Origin: Hydrangea macrophylla
Taxonomy: Eukaryota; Streptophyta; Magnoliopsida; Cornales; Hydrangeaceae
DNA: 64,000 nucleotides
Assembly (NCBI GenBank): GCA_033977485.1
Contig: CM066994.1
Location: 8,868,001-8,932,000 of the forward strand
Direction of reading: 5' to 3'
Part shown: positions 11,701 through 23,042 of the stretch, piece after piece
How the letters are laid out: each line of letters starts with the position of its first letter
Numbering within the stretch: position 1 is the first letter of the stretch
Position numbers and translations under genes: made by a program
The notes under the pieces: generated by a model
Database searches by the model: none
Seen by the model: the letters and a program-made list of their open reading frames with translations, nothing else
Told to the model about the DNA's origin: nothing

Positions 11701-13368
11701 ATGGAGAAGATGGATCAAACTACCAATTGAATCGGGCAAGGATACAATCTTTGTATCAGAGAGGTCCAAATGGCGAAGATGGATCAAACTACCAATTGAA
11801 TCGGGCAAGGATACAATCTTTGTATCAGAGAGGTCCAAATGGCGAAGATGGATCAAACTACCAATTGAATCGGGCAAGGATACAATCTTTGTATCAGAGA
11901 GGTCCAAATGGCGAAGATGGATCAAACTACCAATTGAATCGGGCAAGGATACAATCTTTGTATCAGAGAGGTCCAAATGGCGAAGATGGATCAAACTACC
12001 AATTGAATCGGGCAAGGATACAATCTTTGTATCAGAGAGGTCCAAATGGCGAAGATGGATCAAACTACCAATAGAATCGGGCAAGGATACAATCTTTGTA
12101 TCAGAGAGGTCCAAATGGCGAAGATGGATCAAACTACCAATTGAATCGGGCAAGGATACAATCTTTGTATCAGAGAGGTCCAAATAGCGAAGATGGATCA
12201 AACTACCAATTGAATCAGGCAGTTCAAAAATATCATAGCCATTTAGAGATAGTACTTGTAGGCATCTTAGTGTCAGATGAAAAATCGGAACTGTTTGCAT
12301 GATAGATGCAACACCCTTATTGCGAGTTGTTACGATAATCTTACTTCCACGTTTCCCATCTGCAAAAGGAAGGCTCAATTGGACCCAATTCTCATACTTC
12401 TCATTCCACACGTCATCAAGAACAATCAAAAATTCCTTTTCTGCTAGTCTACCCCTTAACTTGACTTGAAGGGTATTTAAATCATCAACGCTAGAAAATG
12501 ACACAGAGAGCCCAACAAGAATTGTTTTTGTTACCCTAGCAATATCAAATTCTTGAGAGACACAAACCCATATTTTTTCCTCAAAATGATCTACAACTTG
12601 GGGATCGTTGTAGACAAATTGAGCAAGAGTGGTCTTGCCAATCCCTCCCATGCCAACTATAGGAATCACACTTACAGGGGGACCATTTGAATCACCATCC
12701 GAGATCAACAGCTGAATAATCTTGTCTTTATCATCATCTCTGCCGTAAACAGAAACATGATCCACCAAAGAAGTTGTCGGCAATCTTTGAGATGAGATGT
12801 TCCGGCCAACTACAACTTCTCTCAACCCAAGGGAGTCTTTTGCATCCACGAAATACTCCAATTTCTGAATGATCTCTTCGATCCTGGACGCTATATCTGT
12901 CATAAAATGTAGTAATTTGAAATTTTGCTACTACATTTATGGGTAATAATTGTATTAAGGAGTTGTTTTGGAGCCTAATAAAGAAGTACCTCCAGCAAAC
13001 GGAGACCAAGATCCAAGAAGGTCGCTTACGGTCTGAGTAGTAGTTGTGGTGGTTGGGTACTCAGAATCCAACTTGGATTGCATAGCTTTAGTAGCAATCT
13101 CGTCCAGCAAGTCGTCTGCGTGGTAGATAGTATCTTTAAGCTCGTCCACCCATTCTTTAACTGCAGAGTCGGTCCACTGCTTGAGCTCAGCATCGTTCAG
13201 CAGTGGCTTAACTCCCAGTAACTTAATTTTCAGATTTTGTAGGAGTACTCTTTCTTCCTGTTTTCGCCCACGGAAGATGTTGATGAAATCACGAGAAGCC
13301 AATCGATCAAACAAAACTTGAAGAGAAGCTGAGAGAAATGCACCTCCCACCATCGCAGCAGTAGCCAT
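8794..13368 (-). CDS. CC-NB-LRR resistance-type gene 1 with deleted ARC region and expanded LRR array
   Basis: This belongs to the RPP13-like protein 1 group of intracellular immune receptors. Exon 1 (13368-12990, ATG at 13368) encodes the Rx-type coiled coil. A 93 bp intron (12989-12897, GT-AG) joins in frame to exon 2 (12896-8794), giving 1493 residues. P-loop GMGGIGKTTLAQ (about residue 210), kinase-2 FLIVLDDVWNE and RNBS-B GSKIIVTTRN are present. The sequence then jumps from VPIF straight into an LRR (about residue 333, nucleotide 12275). RNBS-C, GLPL, RNBS-D/winged helix and the MHD motif, all present in gene 3, are missing. Fourteen 23-residue LRRs follow (about residues 353-674), then ordinary irregular LRRs and the family tail. 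Without the ARC subdomains, normal ADP/ATP switching is unlikely. It may be inert, or a decoy or helper form. The frame stays open throughout, which argues for recent change or retained expression. Confidence 0.85.
11253..12218 (-). repeat. Coding minisatellite: 14 x 69 bp LRR units
   Basis: The spacing of the GGCAAGGATACAATC boxes is exactly 69 bp fourteen times, from 11252 to 12218. Each unit encodes one 23-residue LRR (HLRHLDLSDTKIVSLPDSIG core). Units at the 5' end of the gene (about 11600-12200) are nearly identical at the DNA level. Those near 11260-11600 carry substitutions such as LEL, SY, LCH and NLI. Gene 3 has a single equivalent unit at about 42700-42770. The period is a multiple of three, so copy-number change keeps the frame. 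Confidence 0.97.
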
Positions 13369-13510
13369 ATATGCACTCTTTTTGATTTCTTTGCTATATC
13401 AAAACAAGAGTCTATTGCAACAAACCAAGTTAAGGGCCTTCCCTATGAACAAGAAGGACAAGCAGTCTTCCAACTTGCGTGTGGGGCCCTCAATGAACAA
13501 GGAAAAAAAA

Positions 13511-14723
13511 GGGATAATTAAAATTCAGTCATGTGTCAGGAGAGTATTTAAAAGTCAGTCATGTGCTTTTGAAAAATTAAAAACACATCAAGTTATGTAT
13601 AAAATGTCAAAACTGCCCTCCCTCTTTCATCTCTTCTCTCTCTCTTCTCACCAGCCCACCACCGCCACTTGCCGCCGCACCACCACCACCTGTCGCCACC
13701 ACCTGCTGCCACCACTTGCCGCCGCCGCCTACTGCCACCACCACCTGTCAATGCCACCACCACCACCACCACCACCAAACCTAACCCAAACCCCACCACC
13801 ACCACCACCAAACCCCAACTTCTCTCTCTTTGATCTCCTCTCTCTCCTCACATGGCCACCAACTCCACCACCACCTGCTGCCGCCGCCACCACCTGTCAC
13901 TGCCACCAGCACCACCACTACACTTAAAGGGCCACCGCCACCACCACCAAACCTAACCCAAACCCCACCACCACCACCAAACCCCAACTTCTCTCTCTTT
14001 GATCTCCTCTCTTTCCTCACATAGCCACCAACTGCACCACCACCTGCCGCCGCCGCCACCACCACCTGTCACTGCCACCATCACCACCACCACTACCCTT
14101 AAAGGGCCACCATCACCACCACTACCAAACCTAACCCAAACCCCATCACCACCACCACCACCACCAAACCCCAACTTCTCTCTCTCTTTGATCTCCTCTC
14201 ACTCCTCACATGGCCACCAACTCCACCACCACCTGCCGCCGCCGCCACCATTGTAGGGAAAAAAAAAGTTGCAGGTTTTGGAGCAACTGGCCAAACATAA
14301 GGAGCAATTCACCAAACGTTTGGGAGCAACTATCCAAACGTAAGGAGCAACTCACCAAACGGTATTGGGAGCAACTTTCCAAACTTAAGGAACAACTCTC
14401 CAAACGTAAGGAGCAACTGTCCAAACGGTTTGGGGAGCTGCTCCCAATGTAATTTAGTTAGTTGTTCCCAATGCCGTTTGGTGAGTTGCTCCCGATAACG
14501 TTTGGTGAGTTGCTCCTCACGTTTGGTGAGTTGCTCCTTACGTTTAGAAAGTTGCTCCCGATAATGTTTGGTGAGTTGCTCCTTACGTTTGGATAGTTGC
14601 TCCCAAACGTTTGGTGAGTTGCTCCTTATGCGTGACCAGTTGCTCCAAAACCTGCAACTTTTTTTTCCCTACAATGGTGGCGGTCATTGGTGGTGGTGGC
14701 CGCTATGGCCTTTTCTTCCTACT

Positions 14724-14754
<31 letters not shown>

Positions 14755-15258
14755 CAGAGAGAGAAAAAGAGAGAAGAGATCAAAGAAAGGGAAGAGAGAG
14801 GTTGGAGTTTGGTGGTGGTAGTGGTGGTGGTGGTGGTGGCGGCGGCGGCGATAGGTGGTGGTGGAGTTGGTGGCCATGTGAGGAGTGAAAGGAGATCAAA
14901 GAGAGAGAGAGAGAGGTTGGGGTTTGGTGGTGGTGGTGGTGGGGTTTGGGTTAGGTTTGGTGGTGGTGGTGGCCCTTTAAGGGTAGTGGTGGTGGTGGTG
15001 ACAGTGACCGGCGACGGCGACGGCGGCAAGTGGTGGCGGCAGGTGGTGGTGGTGTTGGTGGCCATGTGAGAGAGAGAAGAGACCAAAGGGAGGGAGGGAG
15101 GGAGAGAGAGAGGGGGGGGGGGTAGTTTAGACATTTTAGGAAAATAGTTGATTGATTTTTAATTTATACACTTTAAATAGATTTCCTTTTATTTTTCAAA
15201 AAGTACATGACTGACTTTTAAATTGTTACTAAATTCTTGACTGATTTTTAATTTTCCC
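13511..15258. mobile_element. Foldback (Mutator-like) element 1, full-length inverted repeat
   Basis: The whole 1748 bp is one long imperfect palindrome. The left end GGGATAATTAAAATTCAGTC is mirrored by GACTGATTTTTAATTTTCCC at the right. Inside lie CCA/CCG-rich arms (13650-14250) mirrored by TGG/CGG-rich arms (14690-15070). At the centre is an array of GAGCAACT repeats (14280-14440) mirrored by AGTTGCTC repeats (14460-14650). It is flanked by A8 on both sides (13503-13510, 15259-15266), compatible with a target duplication in an A-run. No transposase is encoded. The proline- and histidine-rich open frames are products of the trinucleotide repeats. Confidence 0.75.
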
Positions 15259-15266
15259 AAAAAAAA

Positions 15267-16435
15267 GGGAGAATTAAAAATCAGTCTAGAATTTGTGAGT
15301 TTTTAAAAGACAGTCATGTGCTTTTTAAAAATACAAAAAGAGTCTATTTAGAACTACAAATTTAAATTTACATCAATTTTTGGTCTTTTCTACACTAAAA
15401 TTACCCTTTTACCCTCATCTTCTTCATCTTCACCACCACCAACCAACCACCACCACCACCAGCCGCCACAACCACAACCGGTCGCCACCTCCACTACCAC
15501 CACCGGTCGCCGCGTCCACCACCAATCCAACCCCAACCCCAACCTCAACCCCAACCCCAACTTCTCTCTCTCTTCTCTCTTTGGTCTCCTCTCCCTCTCT
15601 GTCACAGGGCCGCTGCCGCCACCACCACCACCACCACTGGCCGCCGCCTCCACTACCACAACCGGTCGCCGCCACCACCACCTACCCAAACCCTAACCCT
15701 AACCCTAACCCCAACCCCTCTCTCTCTCTCTCTCATCCACAACCACCACACCACCACCAAACCCCACATCCGAAGTCACCTTCTCCACCACTGGCCGCCG
15801 CCACCACTACCACAACCGGCCGCCGCCACCACCACTTACCCAAACCCTAACCCTAACCCCACCTACCCAAACCGCAACCCCAACCCCAACTTCTCTCTAT
15901 CTCTTCTCTCTTTGGTCTCCTCTCTCTCTCTCTCTCTTCTCACAGGGGCGCCGACATCACCACCACCACCGGCCGCCGCCACCTACCCAAACCATAACCC
16001 CACCTACCCAAACCCTAACCCCAACCCCTCTCTTTCTCTCATCCACAACCACCAAACCCCACCTCCCAAATCATCTGTATGAAATCATGTGTATGTATTT
16101 ATACATTATACATATGTATGTATTTTTATATATATATATATATACACAGAGATTGTGGGATCAAAGTGTTGGGGGATCAAAGTGTTGAAAGATGAAATTG
16201 TGGGTTGGGGTTTTGGGTTCTCAGGTGGTGGTGATGGCCGGCTGTGAGAGAGAGAGAGGAGAGTGGAGACCAGAGAGAGAGAGGGGGGGTGTTTGGGCAT
16301 TTTTGCCATTTTACCCAAAAGTTTATGTATATTTAAATTTGTAGTTTTAAATAGATTTTTTTTTGTATTTTCAAAAAGCACATGACTGAGTTTTAAAATC
16401 TCTATAAATTATAGACTGATACCTAATAATCCCCC
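15267..16435. mobile_element. Foldback element 2, same family
   Basis: It starts GGGAGAATTAAAAATCAGTC and ends with the reverse-complement motif (AGACTGATACCTAATAATCCCC). Just inside are CAGTCATGTGCTTTTT and its mirror AAAAAGCACATGACTG. The left arm is CCA-rich with CCCTAACCCTAAC stretches. The right arm is short, so the palindrome is lopsided and the central GAGCAACT array is missing. A-runs border it on both sides. It sits only 8 bp from element 1. Confidence 0.7.
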
Positions 16436-17328
16436 AAAAAAAAAAGAGTTGACCTAAAGAGCCTTTCCAGGTAATTTCCTGGCGCTTTAGTGGCTTCCAG
16501 GATATTTACTGGGCATTTTTTTTTAATTTTTATTTTTAGGGTTGGCTGGCCATAGATCCCCACGTTAGACTATAATAAGGGATAGATCCCCACATTTTTC
16601 TTTTAGTACCAAAGGTCTCTGTGATTTTCAGTGGACGAAAATGCCCACTTTTCTTATATTCAACAATTACACTACACATATGCCTCCTCACCCCATAATT
16701 TAAGCAAGTTAGTTGTTACTTATTTTCCAAACTTTAAATTGTCATAATTTCTAAACGACAAATTATTTTTTCATAAAAATTATATATTCATAATCTACAA
16801 AACAAAATATATCAAACAAGATCTACAGTACCTATAAAATTCTTTAAAAAAAAATCGATGTCTTTAAGTGCTGCCCAGGTAAAATACAGGGCCAGCCCTT
16901 GGGCCAGCGGCCCGGGTGGCTGCTTGGGGCCTCAAAAAATAAGAGTTTGTTTGGCCTTAGAATAAGGCCTTGTTTGGCCAAAATTCATGTATTATATATA
17001 AAAATAGGGCCAAAATAGGGTCTGAAAAAAATAGGGTCTTAGACATACGTGCATTATATATAAAAATAGGACCAAAAATAAGGCATTGTTTGGCCAAAAT
17101 ACATTTATTACATATAAAATAGGGGCAAAATAGGGCCTAAAAAAATAGGGCCTTATATACACATGTATTATATATAAAAATAGGACCAAAAAGGATCTAA
17201 AAAAATTTTGTTCTCATTTTTGCAAGGAATTATCATTTTCCTTACCTAACGTGTATGTCTTTCAGCCTTTTGGCAACAAAATCAAATTTCCTTGCAAATA
17301 TTATACTTTTAGCAAGAAAATTTACCTT
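16436..17328. other. Intergenic, no gene seen
   Basis: 16440-16560 resembles the upstream region of gene 3 (TTTAGTGCCTTCCAGGATATTTACT at about 45020), so it is the gene 1 upstream flank displaced by the two foldback insertions. The rest is AT-rich and holds the tandem repeat described separately. Confidence 0.6.
16965..17194. repeat. Tandem repeat, 2 x about 115 bp
   Basis: AAGGC(C/A)TTGTTTGGCCAAAA begins at 16965 and again at 17080. Each unit also contains two TATATATAAAAATAGG(A/G)CC sub-repeats. No coding potential is seen. Confidence 0.7.
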
Positions 17329-19556
17329 TATAACACCCACATGCGTGTTATTGCATTTCATTACATTGTTATGCATGATAATGTGATGTGCTGTGCATTT
17401 TGGCACATGTTTGAGTGAGTTTTGACTCACAAGTTGATTTTGGGTATCTGTGTTAGAGAACCCTCTGAGACTGTGGTGATTGAGGATTTGTTGTTGTGAC
17501 GTCTCTCCGAGTATGAGACGGTCACTGTGGAACACTTTAAATGGTTATCTGGAATTAAATGTTTACCTGTGTATTTATATATCTGTATTATTTCTGGTCT
17601 AGAATATATATCTATTGTTAGATTTAGTATCCTGGTGATGACGAATTAACACGCTATTAATTTGGTAGGCTAATTAGCAACTTCGGGAAAACGTCATGTA
17701 GAAATCCGCATTTTAACAACCAAACGGAACTTAGTCAGAAACTTTTATAATTTTGAAGTTTCACTTGTGAAGCTATGAATTAGCTGTGTAGAAAGTTGCA
17801 GAGACTGATTAGGAGTTTTGGAAACTCGTGGGGAGGTAAACACAATTTTAGAAAATATTGCCTATATATAGTTAGAGATGACTTTCATAAATTTCATAAG
17901 CCTTAACCTAAATTCCAAAAAGGGGGCCATAGGGAGATTCAAGAGCTTCGAGCTTCTCGACGCCAAACGACAACCTTTTGCCCGTTTATTTTCTTCAAGA
18001 TTTCATATTTAAACTCCTTGAGGTAAGGGCTTCGTTTTGATACCCACTAGGGCCTGTTTTGGCTAAGTTTTCCGAAAAGTTATTTTCTAGAATTTTTCAT
18101 AAAAGTTGATAATTGAATTTCTAATCAATAGGAATTGTACTAGACGGACTTCTGCACGTTCTTTGTGCACGGGTTTTCTTCGGATTTAATTATAGGAGCG
18201 TTATTCGGAGGTGAGTGATTCAACTTTGTATTATGGAATGATTGCTTGGCGTGTATTCATGTTATGTTTGAATAGCATGTGTTAATTCATAGAGATATAT
18301 TGTGTAGTTCATATTGGGCAATTATATTGATAAGTAGGCCCAATAGCATGGTAAAATGTTTTAATTACCGAGAGCACGGTGATATGTATTTGAGCATGTT
18401 AAGTTGCTTATTTGAGTCAGAAAGAGCACGTGGTCACTAAGCTATTTTGTGGAGCCGATATAGGCATTAAGGTCGCACGATTGAAGAAAAGAATCGTGGG
18501 TCTTATCCTTTCGCGTGGACTTATTGGCGAGGAGTCGCGGATTGGGAGTATGGAATGTGCACGTGAGTCTCCCGCTACTAGTATGAAATGTAGAGATGTG
18601 AATGCAACCATGTTTATCATTCATGTGCATATGTTGATTATTCACTAACCGTTAGCTTAAACAAATAGAATATGTGTGGTTATTCAAAGAACCATTGCAG
18701 GTATGAATTCTGGCGAGGAATCGGGAAAGTAATCGCGAGATATTGGGAGTTCACTTAGAAGGCGACACACAGATGTTTATCTCGTAGTTTTGTAATCGAA
18801 GCGTCTATTTCATTTGTTTAGTCAAGAGACTTGTAATAGGAATGAATGATAGCCTTGTATATGTTTTATATTTCCAAGTGTTGTAAGGATCACTTCCGAG
18901 TAGCTAGAACTTCGTTTTGTTTTAACTTGGAGAACATGGTTTGGGTGGGTTAAGTTGTTATGTATACAAATTTGGAGTTCACGTTTTAAAACGTTTGCTT
19001 GTCAACTTCATGCCTTAATTTAATGTTGAGATCGTTTGGGGTCGTAGGGTCGCTTGACCTACAGGCAAAATCCTAGTGCAAGAAGGATTGCTGTCAGAGG
19101 GTCATTCGACCGGTCGAAAGGGGCAGGTCGACCGGTCGAAGTGCCCTCTGCTGTGAAGGATTATTGCCGAGGGTCATCCGACCGGTCGAAAGGGGCATCT
19201 CGACCGGTCGAAATGACCCATGCATGAAAACTTTTTATACCCCTTCTGCAACTTATTTAAATGTTTTGATTGGTTCTTAGGGCACCTTTGGGACCCCTTT
19301 GAATATAAATTCATTCGTTTCAAAATATAATTACGTTTTCAAATTTATACGGCTTTTACTAACTTCGGATGTATTGTTTCAAAAGAGCGACTACTCGTTG
19401 TTATTTTTAAAGTTTATTTTCCGCTGCTACAACTTTGAAATGAGTAGGAAGAGCCTCGGTGGCGTGCCACAGGCTTCGATTTCGCTATTGTGGGATCGGG
19501 CTGTGACAACCTTTCCTTGCCAAGCTTCCTTGCAAAAACCCATTTTTGTTGTAGTG
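17214..19556 (-). mobile_element. Possible small CACTA-type element split by a solo LTR
   Basis: On the minus strand the sequence ending at 19556 begins CACTACAACAAAAATGGG followed by TTTTTGCAAGG, which resembles CACTA transposon ends. On the plus strand TTTTTGCAAGG recurs at about 17218, facing it, but the outermost bases there do not match. Excluding the solo LTR, only about 160 bp would remain, so it would be a non-autonomous relic. Confidence 0.3.
17329..19508 (+). mobile_element. Solo LTR of a gypsy-type retrotransposon
   Basis: The 2180 bp starts TATAACACCCAC (a decayed TGTNACACC end) and finishes GGGCTGTGACA. It is bracketed by a perfect 5 bp duplication ACCTT (17324-17328 and 19509-19513). 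Its interior aligns with the LTR beginning at 63405, including GAAACTCGTGGGGAGGTAAA and the TATA-like GCCTATATATAG (about 17860). No primer site, gag or pol is present, so the internal region was probably lost by LTR-LTR recombination. Four CGACCGGTCG palindromes lie near its 3' end. Confidence 0.8.
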
Positions 19557-21896
19557 CCACGTGGGCCCGAATTGACAATTTAGAGCTCATGCTAAGGTAA
19601 TTCAAGTGAATGAAATATGAACAAAGAAAACCATCCTGTTACAAACATGCTTTTCCAGTATGAGAAGTAAAGAACACTCATCTTCACATTACATTTATAA
19701 CCCAAAAAAAAAAAATAAATAGGGATGCGTTGTTCATAAACATATACAAGGACAACCTCAAACATACAACAATGACAACACAAGCTCTACAAATTGACAA
19801 TTAAATGTCCATTCATTTATTCCAGATTAATTAGTGAATTAATCGCACACAACAAACACTCATGCGGTCCAATTGAATGAATGGACTAATCCTTCACTCC
19901 ATTTAGAAGGAGGATTAGAGGTCTCGGGGTCAACCAATCACAAACAAAAGCAATATAAACGTGACCAACAATGCAATGAGCCTCTAAATACAATTGCAAT
20001 AATAAAAGAAACAGCCCGGTTAGCTGCCATAAGCTAAGAAAAAAATCTAAATTTTCTTTCAATTATTAAAGCAATTTTAAGGTTTTAAATTTATTTAAAA
20101 CCAATTAAATCAATGGCTTATAAATTAACAAAATAATTTAAAACCACATGAAAATTTTAAAATAACTAAAAAAACTGATTTTTCAGTATTAACAAAGAAT
20201 TTCTAGAATTAATGGGTACAAAATAAAAATTAAAACAATTTTACCAATTAAATTGTTTTTGTCAAACAAATTAACAAAATAATGTAAATTCCAAAAAATA
20301 CGGCATTGTAAGGAATCTAAGTCTCCCTTCAGTTTCATATGGCCCCAAACAGTGTACAAAACACATAATATTAATTACAAAAAATTAATAATAATATTTA
20401 GATATTTTAAGCAATTAAAATAATACCAAAATCATGATTCCAATGCTCTAAAACATCTTAAATATGTGAGACAATTATCAAAAAAAGTTCTCAAGTCCCC
20501 TTGCAGTGTATTAAACACCATATATTAATCCCAAAAATTAATATGTTGTTTTGAATATTTTAAGCAATTAAAAACACGTACAAAACACATCTTTAATGCT
20601 CTAAAAAATAAAAAACAATGGTCCCTTACAATGTCCTCAATATAGGAAAAATAAAAAATGATTTTTCCTTAATTTTTCTGAATTTTAGTGCAATTAAAAC
20701 ATATTTAAATGAATAAAACTTATTTATTTAAATAGCAGAAACTGTTTTAATTATTTAATAAATAAATAATGTTTTCAGAAAAAATATTAAAAAATATAAT
20801 GAGGTCAGGGGCCCAGAGGAGGACCCCCACTCGCTGGAGTGGGGCCCACACCACCACCGGAGCCGCCGCACGCGCTCCACTCGCCGCTGGCGAGAGTGGG
20901 GGTGGCTGGGAGAGGTTTACCTTCTTCCTTGAAGAAGAAAAAAACGCAGCAATGGCTGCTGCGGAGGGCAACTTCGCGGACTTGCATTTGCTTCGTTACT
21001 TACCCAAATTTGACAAATTTTATACCGTTGGAAAGCCCTCGTGGCATAGATTAAGATTATGCACAAAAAAAAAAAAAAAAAACGGCATCATTGTACATCT
21101 GGATTGATCCGAAAAATGGCTCAAAATTTCAGAAAAACTTGATTTTTAAATCCCAAAAATTAGGTTTTGCAATTTCTTGCACCATGGAGATAACTAACGT
21201 ATGATACTTCATGGGAGGACTCTTATGATATATTAGAACAGATCCAATACAAAAATTTCGAAAAATATTAAAGTTTTTACGTAGACCCACTTTGAAATCA
21301 AGTTTTGATAATTTTCAAAAAACCTTCAAAACTCATCAATGGCAGATTCGTTTTGGGTGCTATACACGGGCGAATCAACGACCTAAGGCTCTGATACCAA
21401 TGTAAATAATGTTTACACACATGCATACGGGTCGGGTATAGGACGTACCTAGCGGAATTAACCCGACGGATCGATTGACGACATTGTTACGAACCCGGCA
21501 AGAACCTCACGAACTACTGCGATTTGGACTGCCTCTGTGTATGTTCTTAGGCTTCGAACTGGTCGTGAGAATGCCTACTAGAGACACCCCCTTTGTATCC
21601 ACGTGCTAAGTCCCAAGCTTCTTGTGTGATTGAAGCTAGAGAGAGAAATCAAACCAAAAGAGAGAGGAAGAGAGATAGCCGCAGGTTTTGGGAGAGAGAT
21701 TGAGTTATTATTCTTGTTCTCTTCTATCTCTTATGTATATATCACATATATATATACATATCCCCTATGGCTTAGGGTTATACTTGGTTTCCAATACTAA
21801 TCCTTATAGGATTACTTGGAGGTTAAGTCAAGCCCATTGAACCCCGGGTCCATGATTATATGTGGGTGACCTAATAACCCACAAATAATTCTAACA
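19557..21896 (-). mobile_element. Partial copia element (5' LTR plus leader), inserted in gene 2
   Basis: Read on the minus strand, a 496 bp LTR (21896-21401, TGTTAGAATT ... ATTTACA) is followed by the tRNA-Met primer site TTGGTATCAGAGCC (reverse complement at 21387-21400) and about 1.8 kb of non-coding leader. LTR and leader are homologous to the copia element at 33697-41608, being clearly the same family but diverged. The gag-pol part and the 3' LTR are absent. Homology stops near 19560 at the possible CACTA end. The LTR abuts gene 2 coding sequence at 21897. Confidence 0.75.
21401..21896 (-). repeat. 5' LTR of the partial copia element
   Basis: Its ends are TGTTAGAATT (minus strand, from 21896) and ATTTACA (to 21401). 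It contains a TATATATGTGATATATA-like promoter region, (GA)-rich tracts and the motif GTCGGGTTAATTCCGC near its end, paralleling the LTRs at 33697 and 41188. The primer site is immediately downstream. Confidence 0.75.
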
Positions 21897-23042
21897 GCAG
21901 TCAAAGGCAAGCCTTTGCACTTCTCCACAATCTTTCTACCGATCGGTTCTAACCTCGATTGCACACTGTGGCTAACATTTGCAAACGCGTGTTCTGAAAA
22001 TATTAGCCAACAATCATCATTTGATAGTTGTCCCAGATCAAAAATCGGAACTGTTTGCATGGTAGATGCAACACCCTTGTTTCGTGTTGTTACGATAATC
22101 TTACTTCCACATTTCCCAACTACAAAAGGACGTCTCAATTGGTCCCAATTCACATACTTCTCATTCCACACGTCATCAAGAACAATCAAAAATTTCGTTT
22201 CTGCTAGTCTACCCCTTAACTTGACTTGAAGGGTATCTAAGTCAGCATCGCTAGAAAAAGACACAGAGAGCCCATCAAGAATTAATTTTGTTACCCCAGT
22301 AATATCAAATTCTTTAGAGACACAAACCCATTTTTTCCCCTCAAAATGATCTACAACTTGGGGATCGTTGTAGACAAGTTGAGCAAGAGTGATCTTGCCA
22401 ATCCCGCCCATGACAATTATAGGAATCACACCTACTGGGGGACCATTTGACTCATCATCCGAGATCAACAGTTGAATTTTCTTGTATTTATCATCATCTC
22501 TACCGACGTAAACAGAAACAGGATCCACCGAAGAAGTTGTTGGCAATCTTTGAGATGAGATGTTCTGGCCAACTACAACTCTCAACCCAAGGGAGTCTTT
22601 TGCATTCATGAAATACTCCAATTTCTTTTTGTTAAGGAGTTATTTTGGAGCCTAATAAAATTCTACCTTCAGCAAACGGAGACCAAGATCTAAGGAGGTC
22701 GCTTATGGTCTGAGTAGTTGTGGTAGTTGGGTACTCAGAATCCAACTTGGATTGCATAGCTTTAGTAGTTATCTCGCCCAGCAAGTCGTCTCATGGTAGA
22801 TAGTATCTTTAAGCTCGTCAACCCAATCTTTAACTGCAGAGTTGGTGAACTGCTTGAGCTCAGCATCGTCAAGCAGTGGCTGAACATTCATCCCAGCACA
22901 TAATTTTCAGCCTTTTTAGGAGTACTCCTTCCTTTTTTCGACCACTGAAGAAGTTGATGAAATCACGAGAAGCCAATCGATCAAACAACACTTGAAGAGA
23001 AGCTGAGAGTAGTGCACCTCCCACCAATGCAGCAGTAGCCAT
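21897..23042 (-). pseudogene. CC-NB-LRR gene 2, truncated
   Basis: Exon 1 starts with ATG at 23042 and has the same CC domain as genes 1 and 3. It is frameshifted after about 50 codons and again near 22790. A deletion has removed the 3' half of the intron, its acceptor and the first codons of exon 2. Exon 2 (22620-21897) is open through the P-loop, which carries GKIT in place of GKTT and VMGG in place of GMGG. It then covers kinase-2 FLIVLDDVWNE, RNBS-B and RNBS-C, and is cut inside the GLPL motif by the LTR at 21896. No ARC2 or LRR continues on the far side. It is non-functional. Confidence 0.9.

Noticed and set aside
11253..12218. Regular direct repeats that could suggest a CRISPR array or satellite
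   Set aside because: There are no spacers, the units are contiguous and in frame with an NB-LRR coding sequence, and the host is a plant.
11217..12302. Long plus-strand open frames (up to 181 codons) of repeated SERSKWRRWIKLPIESGKD-type peptides
   Set aside because: They are the antisense of the 69 bp LRR array. The unit length is a multiple of three, so any stop-free frame stays open across the whole array. No independent gene features are present.
13382..15850. Proline-, histidine-, glycine- and valine-rich open frames on both strands
   Set aside because: They are translations of CCA/CCG/TGG trinucleotide arms of the foldback elements and show no protein-family features.
15688..15860. CCCTAACCCTAACCC stretches resembling telomeric DNA
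   Set aside because: The plant telomere unit is CCCTAAA. These short runs are CCCTAAC/CCCCAAC within the CCA-rich arm of a foldback element and are flanked by ordinary sequence.
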